Source of the DNA: UBA7455 sp026713185
GTDB taxonomy: Bacteria; Pseudomonadota; Gammaproteobacteria; Pseudomonadales; Azotimanducaceae
Direction of reading: 5' to 3'
Assembly (NCBI GenBank): GCA_963665785.1
Contig: OY762456.1
Coordinates: 4,199,192 to 4,263,191 of the forward strand
Length of the DNA stretch: 64,000 nucleotides
The notes beneath the pieces were generated by a model that saw only the letters and a list, made by a program, of their open reading frames with translations, did not search any database and had not been told where the DNA came from. The position numbers and the translations under genes were made by a program. Below are positions 26,388 to 35,600 of the stretch, in pieces. Each line of letters opens with the position of its first letter. The stretch's first letter is position 1.

Positions 26388-27677
26388 ATGAAAAACCTGC
26401 TGGTACAATTACGCGATCTGGGAATGATTGCCCAGGTGAGTAATGAAGATGAACTGGCACAACATCTGTCAAGCGGTGTGCGCACGGTGTATGCCGGCTT
26501 CGACCCGACTTCGGACAGCCTGCAGATTGGCAACCTTGTGCCCCTGTTGGCTTTGCGGCGTTTCCAGTTAGCGGGACATCGCCCTGTACTTCTGGTCGGT
26601 GGGGCGACAGGACTGATCGGTGACCCGGGTGGGCGGGATTCAGAAAGGGAACTCAAACCTGCGGAAGAAGTGCGTGAGTACGTTTCCGGGATTCGGCAGC
26701 AGGCCAGTCGTTTTCTGGATTTTGATTGTGGTGAAAACGCCGCCATTGTTGTCAATAATATGGACTGGACCGAAAATCTCGGGGTCATTGAGTTTCTCAG
26801 GGATATCGGAAAACACTTCAGCATTAACGCGATGATCAGCAAGGAATCGGTTCGGCGTCGCATTGAAGATGATTCAACAGGAATCAGCTATACGGAATTC
26901 AGTTACATGATTCTGCAGTCCTATGATTTTGTCATTCTGAATCGTCGTTATGGCTGTACTATTCAGTTTGGCGGCAGTGATCAGTGGGGCAATATCACTG
27001 CCGGCCTGGATTTAATACGTCGAATGGAAGGGAAGCAGGCTTACGCGGTCACCTGTCCCTTGATAACCCGGGCCGACGGCGCCAAATTTGGCAAGAGTGC
27101 CGGTGGCGCCATCTGGCTTGATCCTGAAAAGACATCGCCCTACTCGTTTTACCAGTTCTGGCGAAACTGCAGCGACGATGATGTCATCAGATATCTGAAA
27201 ATATTTACCTTTCTGGATTCCACCGAGATCGAGGGATTACGCACCGCAATGGAACAGGATCCGGGTTTAAGGGCATCCCAGATAAAACTTGCAGAGGAAT
27301 TGACCAGGCTGGTGCATGGTGAAGAGGGGCTGGCAACAGCCATTCGTATCAGTAATGCCATGTTCACCAATGCCATTGGTAATTTGGCTGAAAATGATCT
27401 GATGCAATTGGCTCTGGATGGATTGCCCGCCACCCGTCTCGGTGATCGGGAAATCATGCTGACTGATCTACTGGTCGCTTCCGGATTGGCGGTGACCCCA
27501 AGGGGCGAAATAACCCTGGGTCAGGCACGAAAACTGATCAAGAGTAATGCTGTATCGGTTAACGGTGAAAAAATCATTGACGATTCGTTTGCACTCAATC
27601 GTGAAAACAGCCTGTTTGGCCGATTCCAGATTGTGCAGAGAGGAAAGAGGAATCATCATCTGCTGGTTTTTGATTGA
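26388..27677 (+). CDS. tyrS: Tyrosyl-tRNA synthetase with atypical HIGH motif
   Basis: TyrRS charges tRNA-Tyr. From ATG 26388 it is 429 aa: catalytic Rossmann fold with YAGFDPTSDSL, LLVGGATGLIGDP, IGKHFSINAMI, GGSDQWGNITAGLDLIRR, the KMSKS-type loop GAKFGKSAGGA, and a C-terminal S4 RNA-binding domain (about 360-420). The class I signature HIGH, normally HLGH or HIGH here, reads QIGN, so both histidines are replaced, while the partner Thr in FDPT is kept. The rest looks intact and is under no sign of decay. The longer frame from 26334 lacks homology. tRNA genes on the opposite strand follow. Confidence 0.95.
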   Translation: MKNLLVQLRDLGMIAQVSNEDELAQHLSSGVRTVYAGFDPTSDSLQIGNLVPLLALRRFQLAGHRPVLLVGGATGLIGDPGGRDSERELKPAEEVREYVSGIRQQASRFLDFDCGENAAIVVNNMDWTENLGVIEFLRDIGKHFSINAMISKESVRRRIEDDSTGISYTEFSYMILQSYDFVILNRRYGCTIQFGGSDQWGNITAGLDLIRRMEGKQAYAVTCPLITRADGAKFGKSAGGAIWLDPEKTSPYSFYQFWRNCSDDDVIRYLKIFTFLDSTEIEGLRTAMEQDPGLRASQIKLAEELTRLVHGEEGLATAIRISNAMFTNAIGNLAENDLMQLALDGLPATRLGDREIMLTDLLVASGLAVTPRGEITLGQARKLIKSNAVSVNGEKIIDDSFALNRENSLFGRFQIVQRGKRNHHLLVFD

Positions 27678-27701
27678 ATTCATGCAGTGAACAGGATTAA
27701 C

Positions 27702-27777
27702 TGGTGGAGCCAGGCGGGATCGAACCGCCGACCTCCTGCGTGCAAGGCAGGCGCTCTCCCAGCTGAGCTATGGCCCC
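27702..27777 (-). tRNA. tRNA-Ala (anticodon TGC)
   Basis: This is a 76-base gene with encoded CCA; acceptor GGGGCCA/TGGCTCC, anticodon stem-loop CCTGCCTTGCACGCAGG, T loop GGTTCGATCCC. It follows tRNA-Ile by 37 bases on the same strand, the pair normally found in the 16S-23S spacer, but no rRNA flanks it here. Confidence 0.97.
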
Positions 27778-27814
27778 ATGGTCCAGTCATGTCAGGTATT
27801 GCCTGTTGGGTATC

Positions 27815-27891
<77 letters not shown>

Positions 27892-27928
27892 TACAAGGCA
27901 GGATAACTGATCGTAAACAAGGGCGCAC

Positions 27929-27956
27929 ATTATACGGATGTAATGTGTTTATACAA
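27929..27956 (-). promoter_or_regulatory. Sigma-70 promoter of the tRNA-Ile/tRNA-Ala unit
   Basis: On the minus strand TTGTAT, a 16-base spacer and TATAAT are followed by the GC-rich discriminator GTGCGCCC, the kind associated with stringent control of stable RNA promoters. This shows that the pair is an independent transcription unit. Confidence 0.75.
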
Positions 27957-28152
27957 TAATGAGATCAAACAGAGGCATGTGCGCTGTAGAGTTTTTCAGG
28001 AGTTTTTCGGCCACTTCTGGGCTACAGTCCAAGTATTTCCCACCCGATTTCAGATGTAGTCCCACCTCACAGCAGATGGTCATGCCGTCATCTGCCGGAA
28101 AGTCAGCGCAGGAACCTGAACCAGGGTAAAAACAAGTGAGAATATGAGCCAT
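27949..28152 (-). CDS. Doubtful small cysteine-rich protein
   Basis: A 67-codon frame starting ATG 28152, with five cysteines and no recognised family. It overlaps the -35 region of the tRNA promoter at its 3' end and lies next to an IS, so it may be chance or the tail of a disrupted gene. Listed only because nothing else occupies this stretch. Confidence 0.2.
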   Translation of the reverse strand: MAHILTCFYPGSGSCADFPADDGMTICCEVGLHLKSGGKYLDCSPEVAEKLLKNSTAHMPLFDLIIV

Positions 28153-28282
28153 GAATGCGACATTCTGTCATTTACGAGACTGCGAAGCTGTCGTTTCTAT
28201 GACGTGTTGGGTATTGAGACAGAGGCAATCCCGGCCAGAGTGCCGCTGATGTGCCTGTAGGATCGAAAGCTCAGCGCAGAGG

Positions 28283-29758
28283 CTATCCGGTATCCAGCAA
28301 GGGTACCGGCTTGACCAGGGAACGCATCTGTTCCGGGCGGCCTTCTTGAACATGACCCAATGCCAGTGCCATCATGATCGCCATCGCCAGACCGACCCGT
28401 ACCTGCATCTTCGCCTTGCCACGGATGTAGTGATGCTCAAAGCCAAAGCTTTGATCTATGCGGCTGTTAATCCGTTCCAGCGCACTGCGCCGATGGTAAC
28501 CTCGCCGCCAGGAAGGACTGTCATAAGGGGTGGGTGTAAAAATACGCCGATCCTGCTGCCCGATATTAATGCGCACAATACGACCATAATCGCCCGCTTT
28601 CGTACCCGCCTGCCGGTAGCACGCTTCCCGGCCAGCACACTTAAGCCCGTAAGCGGCGGCCGGACAACGATACTTCAATGTATTGCGCGTCGCTTCAAAA
28701 CCCTGGAAGGCCAGCGGTCGCTGCTCTCCGGTCTCTGGGCAAACACAAAACACCTCCCCTTTTTCGCTATGTACGATGTTATCAGCACGGTCTGGATAGA
28801 GTGGCCGGGTAACGATGATCTCGGGGTTGTAGTCGGGGTCCTGTTTCTCTGCCTGCCAATGTTTAACGGTATCCACCAACGGCCGGATGTGGTTTTGATC
28901 CCACAAATCCTGTTTCAAGGCGGTACTATCCAAGCCACGGTCTGCCGTGAAGTCCTGACAACGCTCTCCCAGTTCCGGGGTCTCGGTAAACAGGGTTTCC
29001 AGTTGCACCGCCAGTTCTTTGTTTTCCGAGCGGGACGCCTGCTGGATGCTGAACGCCACCGGGATTTCGTATGCAGTATCGGCAATCAGATGCAGACTAT
29101 AACCAAACCAGGTCTTTATCTTCTGCCATGGCTTGCCGTCCTTCGACACCCCTTTGGTCTCATGCTTGCCCCAGTCCGCATCCGGGTCAGAGGTTTTCCC
29201 GGTCTTCTTATTCTTGCTCCCGGTAGCATGACTCGCAATCGCCTTACCGTCATACCCCAGGTGTTCACCAAAGTCCGGCAGTACGGTCATTAATTGTTGC
29301 CGCAACGTCGGTATCATGGCGGCGATCAAACCTTGTTTCTGCTCCATCTTCAGTACCAGCTTCAGAAACCGGGAGAAGTTGTGACTATCCGGTATGGTAG
29401 AGCGCTGCGGTTGGCTCACAAAGTTCACCCTGAGCACACCATCGACACGTTCGAGAACTTTTTTGGGCGGACTTTGCAGCGGCGTCGGGTCGAACTCGCA
29501 GAGCGTCAGCAAGGCCGGGTTGCGCCGCAGTTCGCGCAACAAGGATTCGATGCTCTCGTGTTGAAAGACAACACCGGCGAGGAGTGCCCGCCACATGGTA
29601 GCAACGGGGAAGTCATTACGGCCATGGCCGCGCATTTGCTGTAGAGCGGCGATGATATCCTGGTCGGGTAAGTACCGGAACACCAGTTCCAGGCGTTGGA
29701 GGTCGGGTAATGCCTCGACATTGTCCCATGAAAAGAGGATACTTTGTGTGGTCGCCAT
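28283..29758 (-). CDS. DDE transposase of an insertion sequence
   Basis: A full-length transposase of about 491 aa, start ATG 29758 (MATTQSILFSW); the frame extends 18 codons further up. Its N-terminal third has the DUF772-like region (LELVFRYLPDQDIIAALQQM, HESIESLLRELRRNPAL), followed by an RNase H-type catalytic part with GYDGKAIASHA (first Asp), FTADRGLDSTALK (second Asp) and the C-terminal RRSALERINSRIDQSFGFEHHYIRG (Glu region). This fits IS4/IS5/IS1182-like superfamily elements; the exact family is not certain. It is intact and could be active. Terminal repeats and target duplications could not be fixed by eye. It lies between the tRNA pair and a low-GC methyltransferase gene. Confidence 0.85.
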   Translation of the reverse strand: MATTQSILFSWDNVEALPDLQRLELVFRYLPDQDIIAALQQMRGHGRNDFPVATMWRALLAGVVFQHESIESLLRELRRNPALLTLCEFDPTPLQSPPKKVLERVDGVLRVNFVSQPQRSTIPDSHNFSRFLKLVLKMEQKQGLIAAMIPTLRQQLMTVLPDFGEHLGYDGKAIASHATGSKNKKTGKTSDPDADWGKHETKGVSKDGKPWQKIKTWFGYSLHLIADTAYEIPVAFSIQQASRSENKELAVQLETLFTETPELGERCQDFTADRGLDSTALKQDLWDQNHIRPLVDTVKHWQAEKQDPDYNPEIIVTRPLYPDRADNIVHSEKGEVFCVCPETGEQRPLAFQGFEATRNTLKYRCPAAAYGLKCAGREACYRQAGTKAGDYGRIVRINIGQQDRRIFTPTPYDSPSWRRGYHRRSALERINSRIDQSFGFEHHYIRGKAKMQVRVGLAMAIMMALALGHVQEGRPEQMRSLVKPVPLLDTG

Positions 29759-30291
29759 GAATTGTCTTTCGTCGCAAATTGATAATGTTGGTTTATACCA
29801 CATGGCGGCCATCTATGCAACATAAGTCATTGATATATTTAGATTATATTGATGACATAAAGGATCTTCAGAGCGCTATTGCAGCTTGGGGTGAAAATCC
29901 GGGAATTGACAGTTTGCCAGCCCGTCAACCCGCATTCTTTCGTTTTTTTGTGGGGTAAAGAGATCTGACCCTGCTCTGGAGACCAGTAGAATCAAGCCAT
30001 CATAGACAGCGTAAATGCCTCGGAATGGCAAGAGAGTTGCAGCGTGACAATCCTGTTCAAAATGGAAGAAGCATAGGGCTGGTAATACTTCTCGCTGATC
30101 ACGGCCAGGTAGTGACTGCTTTGACCTCGCTGAACTGTGCAAGTCTAACCATGATGTGGTATTTGGAGACCTTCGGGATACAGCTTACTCAGGAAATACT
30201 TAAACTGTCCCTTGATTTACCGAGTGGCGTGAATGCAGGAGATACCTCATGCAGAAAAATGTAAACTTAAGTTTTCAACAAAGATAGATCC
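29759..30291. other. Spacer between transposase and methyltransferase
   Basis: 533 bases. The first ~100 contain the probable right end of the IS. Short frames (30025-30264 plus, 29876-30142 minus) have no homology that I recognise. The stretch AAAGAGATCTGACCCTGC near 29960 resembles the degenerate REP-type sequences common beside accessory genes. No gene is called. Confidence 0.5.
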
Positions 30292-31014
30292 ATGATTAAA
30301 CCGAATTTTTTTATTGAAACTAGTAAATCCGTCGATGATTTAACCTTTGAGCTTAAAAAATATGAGCCATGGAGAATTGGGATCAGTTTTTCCAATGGTC
30401 TTAATACGAAAGATTTCGAAACTATCGAACCTTTTGCCCACGTACCTCTCCAGAAGTTGAAGATGATTATGGAGCATGGTGGTGAAGATTGGTTCCATAA
30501 CAAGCGTGTATTAGATATCGGTTCAAACATTGGATACAACTCGATCACCTTAGCTAATCTGTATGGTTGCAAGGTTACTGGCTTGGAAGTCAGTCAACCG
30601 AATATTGACCGGGCTGAATTGATTGCTGGTTGGTGTGATGCTGACGTTGAATTCATTAAAGGAGATGCAGTTATATACTCAGAACCTGAGCAATATGACC
30701 TGATTTTGCATTTAGGCACTCTTTATCACCTACCAGACCCAGTAATGTCGCTAAAAAACAGTGCTCATAATCTAAAAGACGGCGGTAAGCTGTATATCGA
30801 AAGTGCTATTTACAATGGTGATGAAGACGAAGCGTGTCTGTTTATTCATGGAATGGGAGGTGATAAGACCAACTATTGGGCGTTGAGTCCCAAGGTAATC
30901 GAAACTATTCTTTCGGACAACGGCTTGGTAAACATCAAGCAGATTAGGGATTTTAAGATAAAACTATACGAAGAGACACGAATGTCGCGAGGACTATTCT
31001 ATGCGGAAAAGTAA
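30292..31014 (+). CDS. SAM-dependent methyltransferase, CmoB/DUF1698-like
   Basis: Class I Rossmann methyltransferase of 240 aa. Motif I is RVLDIGSNIGYNSITLA; acidic motif II is GLEVSQPN; motif IV is LILHLGTLYHLPDP, followed by LKDGGKLYIESAIYNGDEDEA. The segment from LGTLYH to GDEDEA and then ALSPKVIETILSDNGLVNIK aligns in order with CmoB, the tRNA wobble-uridine carboxymethyltransferase, but the protein is much shorter than CmoB (about 320 aa) and lacks its N-terminal part. The substrate is unknown. The gene is clearly more AT-rich than the core genes around it and sits between a transposase and an Rpn-type gene, so it looks acquired. Confidence 0.8.
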   Translation: MIKPNFFIETSKSVDDLTFELKKYEPWRIGISFSNGLNTKDFETIEPFAHVPLQKLKMIMEHGGEDWFHNKRVLDIGSNIGYNSITLANLYGCKVTGLEVSQPNIDRAELIAGWCDADVEFIKGDAVIYSEPEQYDLILHLGTLYHLPDPVMSLKNSAHNLKDGGKLYIESAIYNGDEDEACLFIHGMGGDKTNYWALSPKVIETILSDNGLVNIKQIRDFKIKLYEETRMSRGLFYAEK

Positions 31015-31063
31015 GGACAAGCCGGACTTAAAACCATCAGTGCATTGTAATCTGGGCGATGCG

Positions 31064-31793
31064 GATGGGTGGGGTCGGAGTACAGAGCCGGAGTAAAGCT
31101 CACAGATACCTGACCTGATTTTCCTGTCAAGAATTTCCAGCATGTGATATCGAATTAGTGGCTAGAGTTAAATACATCTTCGAGCTTTTCAGCGTCAAGC
31201 ACGTTTTCCGCCCAGTTCTCCAGCTCTGTTGACGAAGCCTCGTTTAGCTTCTCGGTGATCTCGAGGGGTAAGACACCGAATCGACGTTGCAGTTGTCGTT
31301 CCAGGACTGTACGTTCGCCTTCCTGTCTGCCTTCTTGTCTGAAATGTTGTGCGAATCCTGCCATGTTGGGTTTTTCCTCCAGATATTGCTGTTGCCATTG
31401 CTGTAACTCAAAGATGGGTGGGGTCGGAGTTAAGTGCCGGAGTAAAGCTCACAGATACCTGACCTGATTATCCATAATTTTCCAGTCAAGAATTTCCAGC
31501 ATGTGATGTCGGATTAGTGGCTAGAGTTAAATACATCTTCGAGCTTTTCAGCGTCAAGCACGTTTTCCGCCCAGTTCTCCAGCTCTGTTGACGATGCCTT
31601 GTTTAGCTTCTCGGTGATCTCGGGGGTTAAGACACCGAATCGACGTTGCAGTTGTCGTTCCAGGACTGTACGTTCGCCTTCCTGTCTGCCTTCTTGTCTA
31701 CCTTCCTGTCTACCTTCCTGTCTGAAATGTTGTGCGAATCCTGCCATGTTGGGTTTTTCCTCCAGATATTTCAGTTGCATTTGCTGTAACTCA
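31064..31793. repeat. Tandem duplication of about 350-380 bases
   Basis: Unit 1 (31064-31412) and unit 2 (31413-31793) are adjacent direct copies. Both begin GATGGGTGGGGTCGGAGT, contain GCCGGAGTAAAGCTCACAGA, then the reversed 3' end of the Rpn-type gene, and end at CTGTAACTCA. They differ by point changes, an insertion of TCCATAATT in unit 2, and by two 12-base units of a minisatellite encoding RQEG. Confidence 0.95.
31155..31364 (-). pseudogene. Duplicated C-terminal fragment of the Rpn-type protein
   Basis: A 69-codon frame, MAGFAQHFRQEGRQEGERTV to EDVFNSSH, nearly identical to the last part of the protein encoded at 31514-32428 but with two RQEG units instead of four. It is part of unit 1 of the tandem duplication and lacks the nuclease-like N-terminal domain. 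It might be expressed as a free DUF4351-type C-terminal domain, but it has no obvious promoter. Confidence 0.85.
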
Positions 31794-32428
31794 TTATCGT
31801 TGAGTTCCGCGTAGATGTCGATGAATTCGAGATATTTGGCCCGCTTGTCGCGGTCCGGCTCCAGAGCCAGCAGACTATCGTATGCCTGACTGCAGACTTC
31901 CAACTTCTGTTCTGCCGGGTATCGCATATTCGGCAGGTTTAAACTCGCCACCAGATTGTCGCTGTGCTGCCAGCTCTCGTACGGGATGTCTTTCAGCTTG
32001 CAACTCAGGTAGTCAAAGGTGAGATGGTTATGGTCCACGCTGCCCACAGCCAGCGATGCTGGGGCTGAGTTAGCTTCACCCAGAAAGATTACCACCGGCA
32101 CCACGCGATTTGTATTGAACAACTCAACGAGGTCAACGCAATAACGAATCAGCCGGAATATCGAGAAGTGTCGCTGGTCAGTTTCTTGTTCCAATGCGAA
32201 CAGGGTTGTCTCACGACGGCCGTCTGTCCACTCCACCTGGAGCGGCACATCAAGTTCCCGGTAATGTGTGCCCGGATATTGCTGCAGTTGTTCCTGTCGT
32301 AAAGGAGTGAATTCCACATGGTCCTCTGGCAAGGGTGCTTGACTGGGTGCAAAGAAAGACAGTGCATCCCGTGGATAGTCCAGTATCAGGTTCTTGAAAT
32401 TTTGATCGTGACTGATCCTGTTTGCCAT
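31514..32428 (-). CDS. Rpn/PD-(D/E)XK nuclease-family protein with DUF4351 C-terminus
   Basis: A 304-residue protein of the Rpn family (recombination-promoting nucleases, also annotated as transposase_31 or PD-(D/E)XK). The N-terminal domain has HDQNFKNLILDYPRDALSFF, then YRELDVPLQVEWTDGRRETTLFALEQE, where the Asp and the Glu-x-Glu of LEQE fit a PD-(D/E)XK core. Residues ~230-247 are four tandem RQEG repeats, and the last ~55 residues (VLERQLQRRFGVLTPEITEKL...) match DUF4351. RpnA-type proteins of E. coli cut DNA and raise recA-independent recombination. The gene is bracketed by copies of the motif GGGGTCGGA(G/A)TA at 31071/31420 and 32575 and its 3' end is tandemly duplicated. Confidence 0.85.
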   Translation of the reverse strand: MANRISHDQNFKNLILDYPRDALSFFAPSQAPLPEDHVEFTPLRQEQLQQYPGTHYRELDVPLQVEWTDGRRETTLFALEQETDQRHFSIFRLIRYCVDLVELFNTNRVVPVVIFLGEANSAPASLAVGSVDHNHLTFDYLSCKLKDIPYESWQHSDNLVASLNLPNMRYPAEQKLEVCSQAYDSLLALEPDRDKRAKYLEFIDIYAELNDNELQQMQLKYLEEKPNMAGFAQHFRQEGRQEGRQEGRQEGERTVLERQLQRRFGVLTPEITEKLNKASSTELENWAENVLDAEKLEDVFNSSH

Positions 32429-32570
32429 GGCAGTGCCCGGTGTTTGGTGGTCTGTAAGGATCAGACAAATGCTGGCAAACGGGCTATGGCAAAATACCTA
32501 AGAAGCAGTAAGAAGATTACCTTTTTTCAAATTAGTATTTTCGTTTGTCAGTATGGAGTGTTACGGAGAC

Positions 32571-32598
32571 GTGTGGGGTCGGAATACAGTGCCAGAGC
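32571..32598 (+). repeat. REP-like motif beside the Rpn-type gene
   Basis: GTGTGGGGTCGGAATACAGT followed by GCCAGAGC parallels the sequences at 31068-31098 and 31417-31449 (GTGGGGTCGGAGTACAGAGC and GTGGGGTCGGAGTTAAGTGC), in the same orientation. The motif therefore flanks both sides of the Rpn-type gene, just outside carB. Confidence 0.6.
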
Positions 32599-32618
32599 AT
32601 CAGAGCCTTCCGTGATGT

Positions 32619-35600
32619 TTAACTTGGGAAATAAGTACGCTGATGCAAAGTCTGCAGGCTGATTACAGAAATATCCTGGCCATGGCGAAGGGCGGCAATA
32701 CTGGCCCGGCCACCGGCCATCGTGGTTGTATAGCAGACCTTGTGTTGCAATGCTGTCCGCCGGATCGTGAATGAATCAGCAATGGCCTGTTTCCCCTCGG
32801 TGGTATTAATGATGAAGTCAATTTCCTGATTCTTCAGCATGTCAACCACATGGGGCTGGCCTTCCAGAACCTTGTTCACGGATTTTACCGGTATACCTGC
32901 CTCTCTGATGATGCGGGCAGTCCCACGGGTTGCGACAATTGTGAAACCCAGATCAAGAAGATCACGTGCAATATCTGCCAATTGATCCTTGTCGGCATCA
33001 CGAACGCTCAAAAAAGCACAGCCACCTTGTGGAATGGTATCGGAAGCAGCCGTTTGCGCTTTGCCGTAGGCTTCGCCAAAAGACTTTCCGGTGCCCATCA
33101 CCTCGCCGGTGGACTTCATCTCCGGTCCAAGGATGGGATCAACACCAGGGAACCGGCCAAAGGGGAATACGGCTTCTTTCACATTAAAGTAATCAGGGAC
33201 TATCTCATCCAGGAATCCCTGTTCTTTCAGGCTGCTGCCCGCCATGCATCTGGCCGCGATTTTGGCCAGGGAAATACCAATGCACTTGGAGACAAATGGT
33301 ACCGTCCGCGATGCCCGTGGATTGACCTCCAGCACGTAAATATCATCTTTTTGCACGGCAAGCTGTACATTCATCAATCCCACGACACCAAGTTCCAACG
33401 CCATCCTGGTGACCTGAACCCGGATCTTGTTGAGGAGGTCTTCACTCAGACTGTAGGGTGGTAGTGAACAGGCCGAATCGCCGGAATGAACACCCGCTTG
33501 TTCGATGTGCTCCATGATCGAACCAATCACGACACGTTCACCATCGCATACCGCATCTATGTCCACTTCGATAGCCAGGTCCAGGAACCGGTCCAGCAGC
33601 ACCGGGGAGTCGGTAACTGTCATGGCTTTGCGCATGTATGTCAGCAATTCTGCATCGTCATAGACAATTTCCATGGCGCGGCCACCCAATACATAGGAAG
33701 GTCTGACAACCAGTGGATAACCAATTTCGGCCGCAGCAAGGATGCTTTCCTGTTCATTCATTACCGTTTTATTCGGCGGCTGAAGCAAACCCAGTTTCTT
33801 GATCATGCCCTGGAATCGTTCACGATCTTCCGCCCGGTCGATGGCATCCGGTGATGTTCCGATTATAGGCACTCCAGCCGCCTGCAGCTCATTTGCCAGT
33901 TTCAAGGGTGTCTGTCCGCCGAACTGGACAATCACCCCCCTGGGCTTTTCCAGATCTACAATTTCAAACACATCTTCAAATGTCAGCGGCTCAAAATACA
34001 ATCTGTCAGAAGTGTCGTAGTCAGTGGATACGGTTTCCGGATTACAATTGATCATGATGGTTTCATAGCCATCTTCACGCATGGCCAGGGCTGCGTGTAC
34101 ACAACAATAGTCAAACTCGATGCCCTGACCAATCCTGTTGGGTCCTCCGCCAAGCACCACGATCTTGTCTCTGTCATCCGGTCTGGCTTCGCACTCATCC
34201 TCATAGGTTGAATACATATACGCCGTGGTGGATTTAAATTCCGCGGCGCAGGTATCCACACGACGAAAAACCGGCCTGACACCCAGTTCCAGCCGTCTTG
34301 CACGAACCACTGCCTCTGACTCGCCCAGCAATACGGCAATTCTGGCATCAGAAAATCCGTGTTGTTTGAAGTCAAACAGCGTGTCTCTGCTCATATCGGA
34401 CAAAGAGAGAGAAGCAATCTGTGCCTCCTGCTGGACAAGATCCTCTATCTGAACCAGGAACCATGGATCGATGCCGGTAAGTTCCTGCACCTCGTCAAGA
34501 GTCATGCCATGGCGCATTGCATCTGCCAGATACCGGATTCTATCGGCGCCCGGTACTCGTAATTCCTTGCGCAAAATGGCTTGCCATCCCCCCGTTTTGC
34601 TGAGAATGGGGGTCAGGCCATCGGTTCCTGTTTCCATGCCGCGCAGCGCTTTCTGCAAAGACTCCTGGAATGTTCTGCCAATTGCCATGACTTCACCAAC
34701 AGACTTCATCTGGGTCGTCAGATAATTTTCTGCCTGGGGAAATTTCTCAAAAGTAAAACGAGGTATCTTGGTGACCACATAGTCAATCGACGGTTCAAAC
34801 GATGCCGGGGTCACACCGCCGGTGATTTCGTTTGAGAGTTCATCGAGGGTGTATCCGATGGCCAGTTTTGCAGCAACCCGGGCAATAGGAAATCCGGTCG
34901 CTTTCGATGCCAGGGCGGAAGATCTGGAAACCCGTGGATTCATTTCTATTACCACCAGTCGGCCAGTATCCGGCTCTACCGCAAACTGCACGTTAGACCC
35001 ACCGGTTTCCACACCAATGACACGCAGAACTTCCAGGGAAGCATTGCGCATAATCTGATATTCCTTATCGGTCAGCGTCTGCGCCGGGGCGACGGTGATT
35101 GAATCGCCGGTATGAATCCCCATTGGATCCAGGTTCTCGATCGAGCAAACGATGATGCAGTTGTCGTTTTTGTCCCGAACAACCTCCATCTCGAATTCCT
35201 TCCAACCCAGCAGGGACTCGTCAATCAGTAATTCATTGGTCGGGGACAGGTCCAGACCCCGAGTACAGATTTCAATAAAGTCTTCTTGGTTGTACGCCAC
35301 ACCGCCACCCGTTCCACCCAGGGTAAAGGATGGACGTATGACACAGGGGAAACCCAGGCGTGCATGTACCTGTTTTGCCTCCTCCAGAGAATGCGCAATG
35401 ACGCTCCTGGGAGTCTCAAGCCCGATAGATTTCATGGCCCTGTCAAACTGCTGCCGGTCCTCGGCTTTGTCGATCGCTTCTTTTGTAGCACCGATCAACT
35501 CCACCCCGTGTTCTCGCAATACGCCTTCCCTGGCAAGGTCAAGTGCACAATTGAGCGCGGTCTGGCCACCCATGGTAGGCAGCAGTGCATCCGGCTTTTC

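Larger units (their letters stand above)
27892..28282. other. Spacer between tRNA-Ile and the transposase gene
   Basis: 391 bases. The first 65 hold the tRNA promoter. No 16S rRNA sequence (for example its conserved 3' anti-Shine-Dalgarno end) is visible. The rest contains one weak 67-codon frame and the presumed 3' end of the IS; clear terminal inverted repeats could not be identified. Confidence 0.6.

Noticed and set aside
27892..28282. Truncated 16S rRNA upstream of tRNA-Ile
   Set aside because: No conserved 16S segment was seen, and a good promoter stands directly before the tRNA.
28346..29293. 315-codon plus-strand frame
   Set aside because: It lies entirely antisense to the intact DDE transposase and has no family features.
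31320..31370. Short tandem repeats as a CRISPR array
   Set aside because: The units are 12 bases, contiguous, and encode RQEG in frame; there are no spacers.
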